Of a DNA stretch of 33,955 nt, positions 23,142-30,508 are shown in pieces. The stretch spans positions 1 to 33,955 of the forward strand of contig CANQZY010000003.1 of assembly GCA_947628455.1 (NCBI GenBank), in the 5' to 3' direction. How positions within the stretch are numbered: position 1 is the stretch's first letter; each line of letters begins with the position of its first letter. The position numbers and the translations under genes are program-made. The DNA is from an uncultured Methanobrevibacter sp. Its GTDB lineage: Archaea; Methanobacteriota; Methanobacteria; Methanobacteriales; Methanobacteriaceae. The notes under the pieces are model-generated. The model did no database searches. It saw only the letters and a list, made by a program, of their open reading frames with translations, and was not told where the DNA came from.

Positions 23142-24017
23142 TTATTTAAATCTAAAATTATTTAATATCTTTGATATTTCTTTTTTTGATTTTTGCTGAT
23201 ATTGTTCTGTCGTTTTTGTACTTTCATGCCCTAAAATATCAGCAACAACCAAACTATCATTATCAACATGTTCAGTTAATTCTTTTCCTAAAAGATGTCT
23301 AAATGCGTGTGGATGCCCTTTACTCAAATCAACTCTAGCTTGTCCAGTAACTTTATGAACTTTTTTCCACATAGTTTTTCGTGTCATGGGTTTTCCTTTA
23401 ATTTTTGATGATGGAAATAAATAACTAGTTTTAATTCCCATATTTTTAGCATAACTTAATAATTCTCTTCTTAACCATGCCGGAAGAGGTACTTCATTAT
23501 ACTTGCCTTTGGAATATATTTTTATGTAGTCATCATTGTGTTTAGATTCTTTTAAAGATTCGATTGTTATTTCTGTAATAGCTGTTACTCTCATACCCGT
23601 GTATGAAGCAATTAAGATAAAATAATAAACCATCATGTCTTTTTTTTTCGCTGCTCTTAATATTCTCTTGTAATCTGTAACAGTTGGAACATTTTCTATA
23701 TAATGTTTTCGTTGATATCTTAATTGTTTAATTTTTAGATCGTCATGATCCAAATAAGAAAAATATTTATTTAAAATCACAATATATTTGTTAATTGTTG
23801 TTATTTCATATTTTTTTTCATTTTTCATATAATCACGATAATCTTGATATGTACTCTTATCAAATGAATCTTTATTGTGATCTCTAAGATAATTTATAAA
23901 TTGATTTATATTGCTTCTATAAATTTGTAAACTAGATACTGATAATTCGTCATCTCTTAAATCTGTTATGAAGTTTTCAATATGATTTTCTAATTCTTCA
24001 ACACTCGTATAAATCAC
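23142..24017 (-). CDS. Second tyrosine recombinase (XerC/D-like)
   Basis: 291 aa with a SAM-like core-binding domain (about 10-95) and a complete catalytic domain: Arg143 in TGMRVT, Lys172 in YSKGKYNEVPLP, His237-x-x-Arg240 in HAFRH, His264 in LGHES and Tyr273 in TTEQYQQ. It lacks the AP2-like arm-binding domain of the integrase at 31830. It lies on the lytic strand among the early genes, far from both att sites. Possible jobs are dimer resolution of the phage genome, inversion of a phage segment, or a recombination role in replication. The target site is unknown. Confidence 0.88.
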   Translation of the reverse strand: MIYTSVEELENHIENFITDLRDDELSVSSLQIYRSNINQFINYLRDHNKDSFDKSTYQDYRDYMKNEKKYEITTINKYIVILNKYFSYLDHDDLKIKQLRYQRKHYIENVPTVTDYKRILRAAKKKDMMVYYFILIASYTGMRVTAITEITIESLKESKHNDDYIKIYSKGKYNEVPLPAWLRRELLSYAKNMGIKTSYLFPSSKIKGKPMTRKTMWKKVHKVTGQARVDLSKGHPHAFRHLLGKELTEHVDNDSLVVADILGHESTKTTEQYQQKSKKEISKILNNFRFK

Positions 24018-24194
24018 CCTCTTTCACTTCATTTATGTGGTAACATTCACAAATAATTTTGTTACTTGCATTTATAATTGTTTTTTCCTTTATATTTACT
24101 AATTTTTTAATAATTATTTTTATAAAAATAGTTTTTAAAATTTTTTATACTTTTTTTAACCATAAAAATCTTAAAATTATTATTTTAAATTTGC

Positions 24195-24383
24195 TTAATC
24201 TTTTATAATTTTTTCAATTAATTCATGATAATTTAAAATTATTCTTTTAAAATCATCACTCAAAATTAATTCATAAATAGCAGTTTCTTCATCATTATCC
24301 TTTTTTTGTACTCCTACTATCATTCCTAATTTGACTTCACTGTCTAATTTTAGCTTTAATATATCATTAATTTTATAATTCAT
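24195..24383 (-). CDS. Small early phage protein
   Basis: 62 aa: MNYKINDILKLKLDSEVKLG followed by MIVGVQKKDNDEETAIYELI, a short beta-rich domain of a kind common in phages. Its ATG overlaps the stop of the upstream gene by four bases. The 177 bases between its stop and the recombinase are extremely AT-rich and show no gene or clear promoter. Confidence 0.6.
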   Translation of the reverse strand: MNYKINDILKLKLDSEVKLGMIVGVQKKDNDEETAIYELILSDDFKRIILNYHELIEKIIKD

Positions 24384-24769
24384 AATCCAAGCTCCTTCAA
24401 TGTATATTTCTCATTTAATTTCATACCTTTATACATTGTATTTTTTGGAAATGGCGGTAAGTTAATAATTTGCCCAAAACCAACGAAACGAATATCTATT
24501 GTTATTTGTTCATAATTGCATAAAGATGATCTATGTTTCATTATCAATATTTTTTCTTGTTCAAAAGGCCTAATAATATCAATTAAATATCTTCTTTCAG
24601 CATCATCAAGTATTGACTCTTCTATTTCTAAGTTTATTTTAAGTTTTTTACCTTCTCTTCCTATTTTTTTAAGAAGTGACACTTGTTCACCATTTAAATT
24701 AGTAAATTCAATTAAATAATCTAAGTTACCACATTGATTTTTTAAATAACAATTTCCTGATAATTTCAT
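24380..24769 (-). CDS. Conserved phage protein of unknown function
   Basis: 129 aa. The second half has the order RRYLIDIIRPFEQEKILIM, then ITIDIRFVGFGQIINLPPFP, then TMYKGMKLNEKYTLKELGL. This ending is one I know as common in small early proteins of Firmicutes phages, always of unknown function. The N-terminus has two Cys (NCYLKNQCGN). Coupled to the next gene by overlap. Confidence 0.7.
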   Translation of the reverse strand: MKLSGNCYLKNQCGNLDYLIEFTNLNGEQVSLLKKIGREGKKLKINLEIEESILDDAERRYLIDIIRPFEQEKILIMKHRSSLCNYEQITIDIRFVGFGQIINLPPFPKNTMYKGMKLNEKYTLKELGL

Positions 24770-24787
24770 TTTATTACTCTCCTTTTC

Positions 24788-24958
24788 TTATTCTTTATAA
24801 TTTAATCCTTTGTCAATTATCTTTTTTATCTCTACTTCATAATCTTTATAATACTCTTTGAATTTTATAATTGCTTCTTCTTCAGAATCAGCTCTAATTA
24901 ATTTTCTTGATGAAGATCCTAAATCTAAATATTTAAAATTAATTTGATATGTTCTCAT
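24788..24958 (-). CDS. Small early phage protein (56 aa)
   Basis: Missed by the track. MRTYQINFKYLDLGSSSRKL then an acidic helix (ADSEEEAIIKFKEYYKDYEV) and a lysine-rich end. It has a good ribosome site (ggaggagat) and its ATG overlaps the upstream stop (ATGA). The SSSRKL-IRADSEEEAI order suggests a small beta strand plus helix; function unknown. Confidence 0.68.
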   Translation of the reverse strand: MRTYQINFKYLDLGSSSRKLIRADSEEEAIIKFKEYYKDYEVEIKKIIDKGLNYKE

Positions 24959-25146
24959 TTTATCTCCTCCTTATTTTTGGATAATTCTTTAAATTTATCT
25001 AAATCGATATCATCTAAATAATCAAATAATCCTTGAAATTCATTTTTAAAATGATTATATAAAAGCGAATATAAATAATTATATTGTGTCTCAGTTTTGA
25101 TAAGTTCTTCAAATCTTTCAACCGGTATAGTTATATTATTGTCCAT
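24955..25146 (-). CDS. Small early phage protein
   Basis: 63 aa: ITIPVERFEELIKTETQYNYL then a mostly helical acidic part. The VERFEELIKTE... opening is frequent in small phage proteins of unknown function. It overlaps both neighbours. Confidence 0.62.
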   Translation of the reverse strand: MDNNITIPVERFEELIKTETQYNYLYSLLYNHFKNEFQGLFDYLDDIDLDKFKELSKNKEEIK

Positions 25147-25382
25147 TTTATCTCCTCTACTTTCTCAACTAAATCAGCTTTTATTAAATCATACAATGTG
25201 TCTTCTTTTGTATGAAATAAATCTGATAATCCTGATATATCAATTATTCTAGTTGAGGGATCTATTTTAATTTCAATAACAGACCATTCACTTTTTTTAG
25301 GTTTATATATAAAGTTTTTCAATGTTCTAAAGCCAAACTTTTCTAATTCTTTTAAATCAACATTATCTTTTATTTTTAACAT
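25131..25382 (-). CDS. Small early phage protein
   Basis: 83 aa from the ATG at 25382 (MLKIKDNVDLKELEKFGFRT), chosen because ggagg lies four to five bases upstream, while the longer track frame starts inside the ASCH gene without a site. The pattern LKIKDNVDLKELEKFGF...SEWSVIEIKIDPSTRII is known to me from many phage proteins of unknown function. Confidence 0.68.
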   Translation of the reverse strand: MLKIKDNVDLKELEKFGFRTLKNFIYKPKKSEWSVIEIKIDPSTRIIDISGLSDLFHTKEDTLYDLIKADLVEKVEEIKWTII

Positions 25383-25720
25383 ATTTCCTCCACATTCAAT
25401 ATTCTTAATACATAATACAATTTTCCTGGTATTGCTCCCCATTCAGCTTTACCATAACCTTTTTCTATTTTTACTTTACATTTTATTTTTGGACTATTTT
25501 TTTGGTATCCATTTTTAAAAATTATTTCATAATCAACTAATGCGTACCCAGTCATTATTTCATTTTCAAATTTAAACTTGATTCTTTTTAAGTTGCCAAT
25601 AAATGGAATATAACCTTTAAATCTACTGTCATAATAAGGTTTTATTTCTCGATATTCTTCTTTCTTTTCGCCTGATTTAATCATGTCGAACCATTTTTTC
25701 TTAATTGGCAATGTTAGCAC
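25376..25720 (-). CDS. ASCH-domain protein
   Basis: 114 aa. The opening LPIKKKWFDMIKSGEKKEEYREIKPYY is typical of the ASCH/PUA-like fold, in which a cleft with the Lys/Glu/Tyr/Arg residues binds RNA or modified nucleotides. Several Firmicutes phages carry it among the early genes. The biological target is unknown. The stop overlaps the start of the next gene. Confidence 0.8.
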   Translation of the reverse strand: MLTLPIKKKWFDMIKSGEKKEEYREIKPYYDSRFKGYIPFIGNLKRIKFKFENEIMTGYALVDYEIIFKNGYQKNSPKIKCKVKIEKGYGKAEWGAIPGKLYYVLRILNVEEIC

Positions 25721-26045
25721 TATTTTTACCTCTTTCTAATACTTTATTTTCAAAATACTTTAACCAACACTTTTTATATTCTTCCTCACAATTATCACAA
25801 TCACATAGTTTTTGAATAAATTCATAACCAATTAATGAATATGGGCATTCATTTGTAAAAAATGGGTTGTTTAATATTTCATCAATAACTTTGTCTTTTT
25901 CTTCGAGTTTTGTTTCTAAACTTAAAATATATCTATAAACTATTTCATATTGTTGGGTTTGCGTTACATATTCCTTATCTTTAAATGCGCAATGCAAAAG
26001 CATATGTAAAGCGCCGTCGACTTCCTTTTCGATCATTTTTTCCAT
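25701..26045 (-). CDS. Small Cys-rich phage protein, possibly zinc-binding
   Basis: 114 aa from the ATG at 26045 (MEKMIEKEVDGALHML). Coiled in the first part (LETKLEEKDKVIDEIL), followed by C-P-Y...C-D-C-D-N-C...C-W-L-K-Y-F (about 70-100), a cysteine spacing that suggests a zinc site. Such CxxC...CWxxY endings are frequent in small phage proteins. Function unknown. Confidence 0.65.
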   Translation of the reverse strand: MEKMIEKEVDGALHMLLHCAFKDKEYVTQTQQYEIVYRYILSLETKLEEKDKVIDEILNNPFFTNECPYSLIGYEFIQKLCDCDNCEEEYKKCWLKYFENKVLERGKNSANIAN

Positions 26046-26060
26046 TTTTATCACCATATA

Positions 26061-26282
26061 TTATCTTTTCTTTTTCGTTTCTAAATCTGAAACTCTAGTT
26101 TTTAAATCTTTAAGTGAAACTAAAATTCTTTTAAAAGAGCTATCAATAAAATCAATTTGTTCAGATTTTTGCTCTAATAAATCTATATATTTTCTTTCAA
26201 TTTCATCGCATTTATTTTGAATTGTATTATATTTAATTTTATATTTTTGTACATCTACAAAATCTTTTAAAAAATTTTTCAT
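26061..26282 (-). CDS. Small coiled-coil phage protein
   Basis: 73 aa, almost wholly helical and charged, with heptad-like spacing from about residue 10 to 70 (YNTIQNKCDEIERKYIDLLEQ). Ribosome site gaaggag. Function unknown. A 10-base inverted repeat lies 20 bases upstream. Confidence 0.62.
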   Translation of the reverse strand: MKNFLKDFVDVQKYKIKYNTIQNKCDEIERKYIDLLEQKSEQIDFIDSSFKRILVSLKDLKTRVSDLETKKKR

Positions 26283-26301
26283 TTTTTCTCCTTCTAAAAA
26301 A

Positions 26302-26359
26302 TGATAATGCTCAAACTAATCCCTAGCCATTAATTTTTGGCTCAAACTCAGCATTATCA
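26302..26359. promoter_or_regulatory. Long dyad with internal direct repeats
   Basis: Perfect ten-base arms TGATAATGCT / AGCATTATCA close a 38-base interior with a smaller AGCC/GGCT stem. GCTCAAACT occurs twice as a direct repeat (26309-26317 and 26340-26348). It lies in the only real gap (26283-26421) of this part of the early operon. It could be a structured leader RNA, a processing site or a protein-binding site. Confidence 0.55.
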
Positions 26360-26421
26360 AATAGTGTTATAAACAAATAAATATTGAAGAATAAATAGAG
26401 GGTATGGGATTTTTATATCTT

Positions 26422-26646
26422 TTATTTTAAAAAATCAAATATTGATACTTGTCCTGGATTTATGTCATCAATTACTTCTTTTATAAATTTATCCAAATCT
26501 AAATCTATATTGTTTTTTATCATATATTCTTCTATTTTTTTTAAATCATTGTTTATTTTTTGTTGTATATTTTTTTTCGTCTGAATTAACAAATCATATT
26601 CTTTAGCTGCTTTAATTATAGAAATTGGAACATTTCTTACTATCAT
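26422..26646 (-). CDS. Small phage protein with C-terminal clamp-binding-like motif
   Basis: 74 aa from the ATG at 26646, which overlaps the upstream stop (ATGA). The body is a charged helix (KKNIQQKINNDLKKIEEYMI). The C-terminus GQVSIFDFLK contains Q-x-x-I-F, matching the bacterial beta sliding-clamp binding motif (QLxLF type) at a free, flexible end. It may bind the host DNA polymerase clamp. The motif match is short, so this is only a suggestion. Confidence 0.6.
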   Translation of the reverse strand: MIVRNVPISIIKAAKEYDLLIQTKKNIQQKINNDLKKIEEYMIKNNIDLDLDKFIKEVIDDINPGQVSIFDFLK

Positions 26647-26942
26647 AAACAACCTAGAATTGAATAAACAAAACATCTAAATTTGCTTTCATTAACTGAT
26701 AAATCACAATCTTTACAATGACCTTTAAAATATTTTAAAGGAATATGATATAAAATATTGTGACATCTCCATTCTTTTAAATATTGCCTAAACGTTCTAT
26801 CTCGATAATCTTGATATGGATCTTTTTTTAATATTTCTTCTAAAACAGCTTTCATTTCAATTTTTTTCTTTACCAAATACGAATCTTTTATTTTGATATT
26901 CTTTTTAGAATATATTATTTTTAATTCTATTTCCTGTTTCAT
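26643..26942 (-). CDS. Conserved phage protein of unknown function
   Basis: 99 aa. YQDYRDRTFRQYLKEWRCHN and the ending FKGHCKDCDLSVNESKFRCF follow a pattern I know from Firmicutes phage proteins (EW.cHN.lY......H..D.dL). No function is known. Its five Cys and His could bind metal. It overlaps the genes on both sides. Confidence 0.65.
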   Translation of the reverse strand: MKQEIELKIIYSKKNIKIKDSYLVKKKIEMKAVLEEILKKDPYQDYRDRTFRQYLKEWRCHNILYHIPLKYFKGHCKDCDLSVNESKFRCFVYSILGCL

Positions 26943-27166
26943 ATTTTTATTTTAATTGTTAAAATATAAGCTGTATTATTTTCAAACATCAAAATATTAG
27001 ATCTATTATTCAAAATATCTAAATAATCATCATAATCAAAACGAAATGCTTCAGGTAACTTTTTATAATTTTTTATATATGAATTTAAAGAATTAAGAAC
27101 GTAATATAAAAATTGATCTAAATTCATATCTGTCTTCCTGTGAATATACAATCTGTTTTGCTCCAT
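26939..27166 (-). CDS. Small early phage protein
   Basis: 75 aa (MEQNRLYIHRKTDMNLDQFL...). Mixed helix and strand, with no recognised family. Start and stop overlap the neighbours by one to four bases. Confidence 0.6.
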   Translation of the reverse strand: MEQNRLYIHRKTDMNLDQFLYYVLNSLNSYIKNYKKLPEAFRFDYDDYLDILNNRSNILMFENNTAYILTIKIKI

Positions 27167-27708
27167 TATTTATTTCTCCTTCTAGTTGAACGCAAATCTT
27201 TATGATTTTTTTCATATTTCTCTACAGCATGAGGATCTTTTAACTTCTTATATTTTTCTACTTCTAGTTGTAATTTTTTTACCACTACTTGTCCTTCAGA
27301 CTGCTCTTGCTTATATTTTGTTAATTCTTTTTTTAATTCATTTATATACTTTTCTTTTTCTAACAAACAATTTTTTAAATCGTTTCTTTCTTTTGATATT
27401 CTTTCAATATTAGATTTATAGCCACCCATGGAATAAGCATATTTATTTTTTTCTTTTGTAAGATTTTGAATTATTTCATCTTTTTTATTAGATTCATTAA
27501 CAAAATGGTCGCGTTCATTTTTTACTAATTTTTGTTCAGATTTCTGTTTATCAATGAAATTTGTAAGTTCTTCTCGATTTTGTTCCAAAGATTCTTTTTC
27601 TTTTTGTAGCTTCCTATTTTCGTTTGTTAAGGCAATTTTGTCACAAATTAAATCTCTAATTTCTTGGTTAAGTTCTTTAATTTTTTTATTACTAATTATT
27701 TTTAACAT
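27166..27708 (-). CDS. Coiled-coil phage protein
   Basis: 180 aa, nearly all heptad coiled coil from about residue 10 to 160 (LQKEKESLEQNREELTNFID; KELTKYKQEQSEGQVVVKKL), with a basic end DLRSTRRRNK. It lies just after a 53-aa gene and the helicase. A structural or DNA-organising role is possible; no catalytic domain is seen. Confidence 0.68.
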   Translation of the reverse strand: MLKIISNKKIKELNQEIRDLICDKIALTNENRKLQKEKESLEQNREELTNFIDKQKSEQKLVKNERDHFVNESNKKDEIIQNLTKEKNKYAYSMGGYKSNIERISKERNDLKNCLLEKEKYINELKKELTKYKQEQSEGQVVVKKLQLEVEKYKKLKDPHAVEKYEKNHKDLRSTRRRNK

Positions 27709-27870
27709 TTAAATCCCTTCCTTTTTTAAAATTATTAATAAATAGTTATATTGTCTCACTGAAATTTTTGATAAATTTTCTATATTCAAAGCTTTTTTTA
27801 ACCAATCAATTTTAATTGATTTTTCCTGCAAAATTTTATAAAGATTCTCTAATTGATCATCATTTATCAT
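27709..27870 (-). CDS. Small phage protein after DnaB-like helicase (53 aa)
   Basis: Too short for the track. MINDDQLENLYKILQEKSIK then IDWLKKALNIENLSKISVRQYNYLL, a helical domain that looks like small phage DNA-metabolism accessory proteins of about 50-80 aa with WL..v....v..ls..Q...L. Start with tactcc-free but usable ggag site; it starts two bases after the helicase stop and ends just before the coiled-coil gene. Confidence 0.68.
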   Translation of the reverse strand: MINDDQLENLYKILQEKSIKIDWLKKALNIENLSKISVRQYNYLLIILKKEGI

Positions 27871-27872
27871 TT

Positions 27873-29153
27873 TTACTCCTTTTCTTCTTTTTCATCATTT
27901 TTACGCCAATCATTATTGTTCACAATTTTATTCTTAGTTATCTCATCAAATCTCTGATTTAATTTATTGTAATTCATGTTTATAAATCCTGTAGGACCAT
28001 TTCTATTTTTGCCAATTATTAATTTTATTGGTGTCGGTCCTTCTTCGATTTTAAACGGTGATGCGTTATGTAGCATGATTACAGTTGTTCCTGATTGTTC
28101 TAATTCACCAGATTCTTTTAAATCGCTTATTTGTGGTTGTTGATTTTTTGTTTTTGCTCCACCCCTATTAATTTGAGCTGCTATAAATATAGTGCAATTA
28201 TAATCTAGTGAGATTTGTCTTAATTCTTTAACAAAATCCGTTATTTTTTCATAAAGGCTTTTATTTTTATCTAAATTTTTAATTAAACCAATATAATCAA
28301 TAAAAACTACTAAGTGCTCATATCTAGATTCTCTTATAATCTGATTTTTTATGCTTTTTATTGTTTGTGATCCTGTCACAATTTTAATTTTTCGTAATGA
28401 TATTTGTTTTACACTTGTTTTTATCGATTCTTTTTGATAATCTGTTTGTGGTTCTGAAATGTCTTTTATGTTTATACCTGTGAAAACACTTATCAATCTT
28501 GTAAAAAATTGTTTTTCTGTCATTTCTAGATTGAAATAGAGACATTTATAGTTAAGAGAATAATCTTCTAAAAGATTTATCATGAATGCTGTTTTTCCTA
28601 TGCCAGGTCGTGCAGCAATTATTGGCAAATCGTGTTCTTGAATATTTGCATTGCTTTGAAATCTCTCAAATCTAGTTTTTAATATTTTATTTTTAGATGT
28701 AATCAATTGAAATATTTCTTCAGCGTTTAAATTTTCATTGTTACTTTCCAATTGGATTTTTTGTAATTCGTTAATTTCTTCAATCAATTCTTCTTGCGTA
28801 ATCTGATTGTTTTTAAATTTATTAATTAATAACTTTAATTGTTCCTCTTTATATGAATGAATCACAGCATCTTGATAATACATAAAATTTTCTTTTGAAA
28901 TCAAATTTGTGTCCAGCAAACTCAGCATATAATTTATGAAAGTATCAAATTTAATTTTAGTAAAATCAGATTTATAAAATTCATTAAGTAGAGTAAAATC
29001 AATTTTTGCGTATTCGTTATACTGTTTCTTTAAAATTTTAATAGCAAAATTATTCATTGGATCTATGAAATAATTATCTGGAATAACAAGGTTTTTTATC
29101 AAATCAGGGTAATTTAGAATAGAAGTTATAACATTTTTTTCGGCATCAAACAC
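27873..29153 (-). CDS. Replicative DNA helicase, DnaB type
   Basis: 426 aa. An N-terminal DnaB-like helical domain (about 1-105), a linker, and a RecA-type motor: Walker A AARPGIGKTAF (about 180-190), LYFNLEMTEKQF, Walker B VFIDYIGLI, the AAQINR motif and the C-terminal KNRNGPTGFINMNYN. All residues for ATP hydrolysis are present. It unwinds DNA at the phage fork after loading by the DnaD-like protein encoded just upstream, with a one-base overlap. The C-terminal KNDEKEEKE tail is acidic/basic and disordered. Confidence 0.93.
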   Translation of the reverse strand: MFDAEKNVITSILNYPDLIKNLVIPDNYFIDPMNNFAIKILKKQYNEYAKIDFTLLNEFYKSDFTKIKFDTFINYMLSLLDTNLISKENFMYYQDAVIHSYKEEQLKLLINKFKNNQITQEELIEEINELQKIQLESNNENLNAEEIFQLITSKNKILKTRFERFQSNANIQEHDLPIIAARPGIGKTAFMINLLEDYSLNYKCLYFNLEMTEKQFFTRLISVFTGINIKDISEPQTDYQKESIKTSVKQISLRKIKIVTGSQTIKSIKNQIIRESRYEHLVVFIDYIGLIKNLDKNKSLYEKITDFVKELRQISLDYNCTIFIAAQINRGGAKTKNQQPQISDLKESGELEQSGTTVIMLHNASPFKIEEGPTPIKLIIGKNRNGPTGFINMNYNKLNQRFDEITKNKIVNNNDWRKNDEKEEKE

Positions 29154-29905
29154 TATAGTTCCTCATAATCTGCACTTGAAGTCTCAAGCTGATTAGCTCT
29201 ATTTTCTTTTCTATCTCTAAATCTTTTTAAATAAACTTCTACATCTTGAATGGATTTGATATTAGCTTTTTTCCAATTGAAAATTATTTTATCGATATAT
29301 TTGATTGAATAATTATTAGATAGACTAGCCTCTTTTACAGCTCTTTTCAAAATATCAATTTGATAATTCCATGATTTTATAGTTTCATACTCCATCGGGC
29401 TTAGAGTTCGACCAAATTCCTCTTCTATGATTTGAAAAATTGTTTTATTTTGTTCATCGACCTCTATATTATTACTACTACTATTATTATTTATCTTATC
29501 TAATTTAATTTGGGTATCCATTTTGTCAACCAGTGGTATGTCATTTGTCATACCAAGTGAATTGTCAACTTTTTTATATACTTTATTTTCAAGAATCAAA
29601 CTACTTTTTTCGTCTTGATAAATAGTAGGATTAAACCGATCAGAACGAATATAATTATGAAGATACCATTGACTAACAACACAAACTCCGCTTTCAAATG
29701 GAATTATAAAATGTCGTGTTACTAAAATATTTAAATCGTCTGGTGATGCTCCAATTGCTTTCATAATTTTTTTAGGCGATGCAATGAATCCTTCATCATC
29801 GGCACGAACTAAAAAGTCATAGTACAAAAGTCTAGCACTCATTGGCATTCCTAAAAACAAATCTGTGTCAACTAATTTTAAATTAATCATTCTTTTATTT
29901 GCCAT
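29153..29905 (-). CDS. DnaD-like replisome organizer
   Basis: 250 aa from the ATG at 29905 (gaaagg seven bases upstream). N-terminal winged-helix part (MPMSARLLYYDFLVRADDEG, FIASPKKIMKAIGAS) like phage replication initiators; residues 160-240 form a DnaD-type domain (IFQIIEEEFGRTLSPMEYET, YIDKIIFNWKKANIKS). The linker codes for a run of Asn/Ser and contains a repeat cluster that may be the phage origin. It should bind the origin and load the helicase encoded next. Confidence 0.87.
   Translation of the reverse strand: MANKRMINLKLVDTDLFLGMPMSARLLYYDFLVRADDEGFIASPKKIMKAIGASPDDLNILVTRHFIIPFESGVCVVSQWYLHNYIRSDRFNPTIYQDEKSSLILENKVYKKVDNSLGMTNDIPLVDKMDTQIKLDKINNNSSSNNIEVDEQNKTIFQIIEEEFGRTLSPMEYETIKSWNYQIDILKRAVKEASLSNNYSIKYIDKIIFNWKKANIKSIQDVEVYLKRFRDRKENRANQLETSSADYEEL
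29523..29569. other. Candidate phage replication origin within the organizer gene
   Basis: Two direct copies of TTGTCAAC (29523-29530 and 29562-29569) enclose a perfect dyad TGGTATG-8 bases-CATACCA (29534-29555). They lie in the linker-coding part, next to a very AT-rich trinucleotide stretch. Phage origins of lambda O and related replication modules sit in just such places. No functional proof in the sequence. Confidence 0.5.
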
Positions 29906-29907
29906 TT

Positions 29908-30177
29908 TCAATCCTTTCTATTTTTTTCAACCAAAACCCTACTAGATGACTTTTTTAAATAATTTACATTAATTTTTAAATATTCAACGACTTTGTCTGT
30001 TGGAACTAATCCATACGGCAGCAAATAATTTTCGCTTTCTAATTGTTTTACAATATTTCTTTTTATAGTTTGAGCCCTGTTTAAACCACAACAGGCAATT
30101 TTTTTTATATCTTCAGTAGAAACATATTGATGACTTAAAATCTCTAAAATTTCGCTGCTTTTTAATGATTTAATCAT
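29908..30177 (-). CDS. Small HTH-like phage DNA-binding protein
   Basis: 89 aa from the ATG at 30177, since gtgagga lies eight bases before it; the track's start is a GTG within that site. VSTEDIKKIACCGLNRAQTIKRNIV and GLVPTDKVVEYLKIN follow a pattern common in small HTH proteins of Firmicutes phages and conjugative elements. It may be a regulator or recombination accessory. The ATG overlaps the stop of the upstream gene by eight bases. Confidence 0.65.
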   Translation of the reverse strand: MIKSLKSSEILEILSHQYVSTEDIKKIACCGLNRAQTIKRNIVKQLESENYLLPYGLVPTDKVVEYLKINVNYLKKSSSRVLVEKNRKD

Positions 30178-30508
30178 AAAGTATTTCCTCACAATATTCT
30201 TGATTATTAGTTCTAGTGCAATTTTTTAAAAATTCTTCTTCCCTTTTCTCACAAAGTTTATTAAATTGGTATATAAACACAGCTAATACAAACGTCATTA
30301 ATAAAATAAATACAATAATTGCTACAAAGTCTTTTCTTCTTTGTAATCTTCCTTGTTCTTTTTTTATGATTTCGTCTCCATCATTTAAAAGATTCTCAAT
30401 TTTATCTCTTGCTTGAGCTACCCTATGATTTTTATGTAAGATCTCTAGCATTTTATTTGTATCTTCTTCATATTTTCTGTGTCTTTTCAAATCAATCTCT
30501 TGATTCAT
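30170..30508 (-). CDS. Membrane-anchored early phage protein
   Basis: 112 aa. A charged helical N-terminal part (about 1-58) precedes one transmembrane helix, FVAIIVFILLMTFVLAVFIY (about 60-80), followed by a short tail with two or three Cys (KLCEKREEEFLKNC...EYCEEI) that would be outside the cell if the basic side stays in. Exclusion of other phages is one possible role. The start overlaps the upstream gene by 17 bases. Confidence 0.65.
   Translation of the reverse strand: MNQEIDLKRHRKYEEDTNKMLEILHKNHRVAQARDKIENLLNDGDEIIKKEQGRLQRRKDFVAIIVFILLMTFVLAVFIYQFNKLCEKREEEFLKNCTRTNNQEYCEEILYD

Noticed and set aside
24018-24194. Possible 18-aa ORF in the AT-rich gap after the second recombinase
   Set aside because: No ribosome site, and the composition (Lys, Asn, Tyr, Phe) is what random AT-rich DNA gives.
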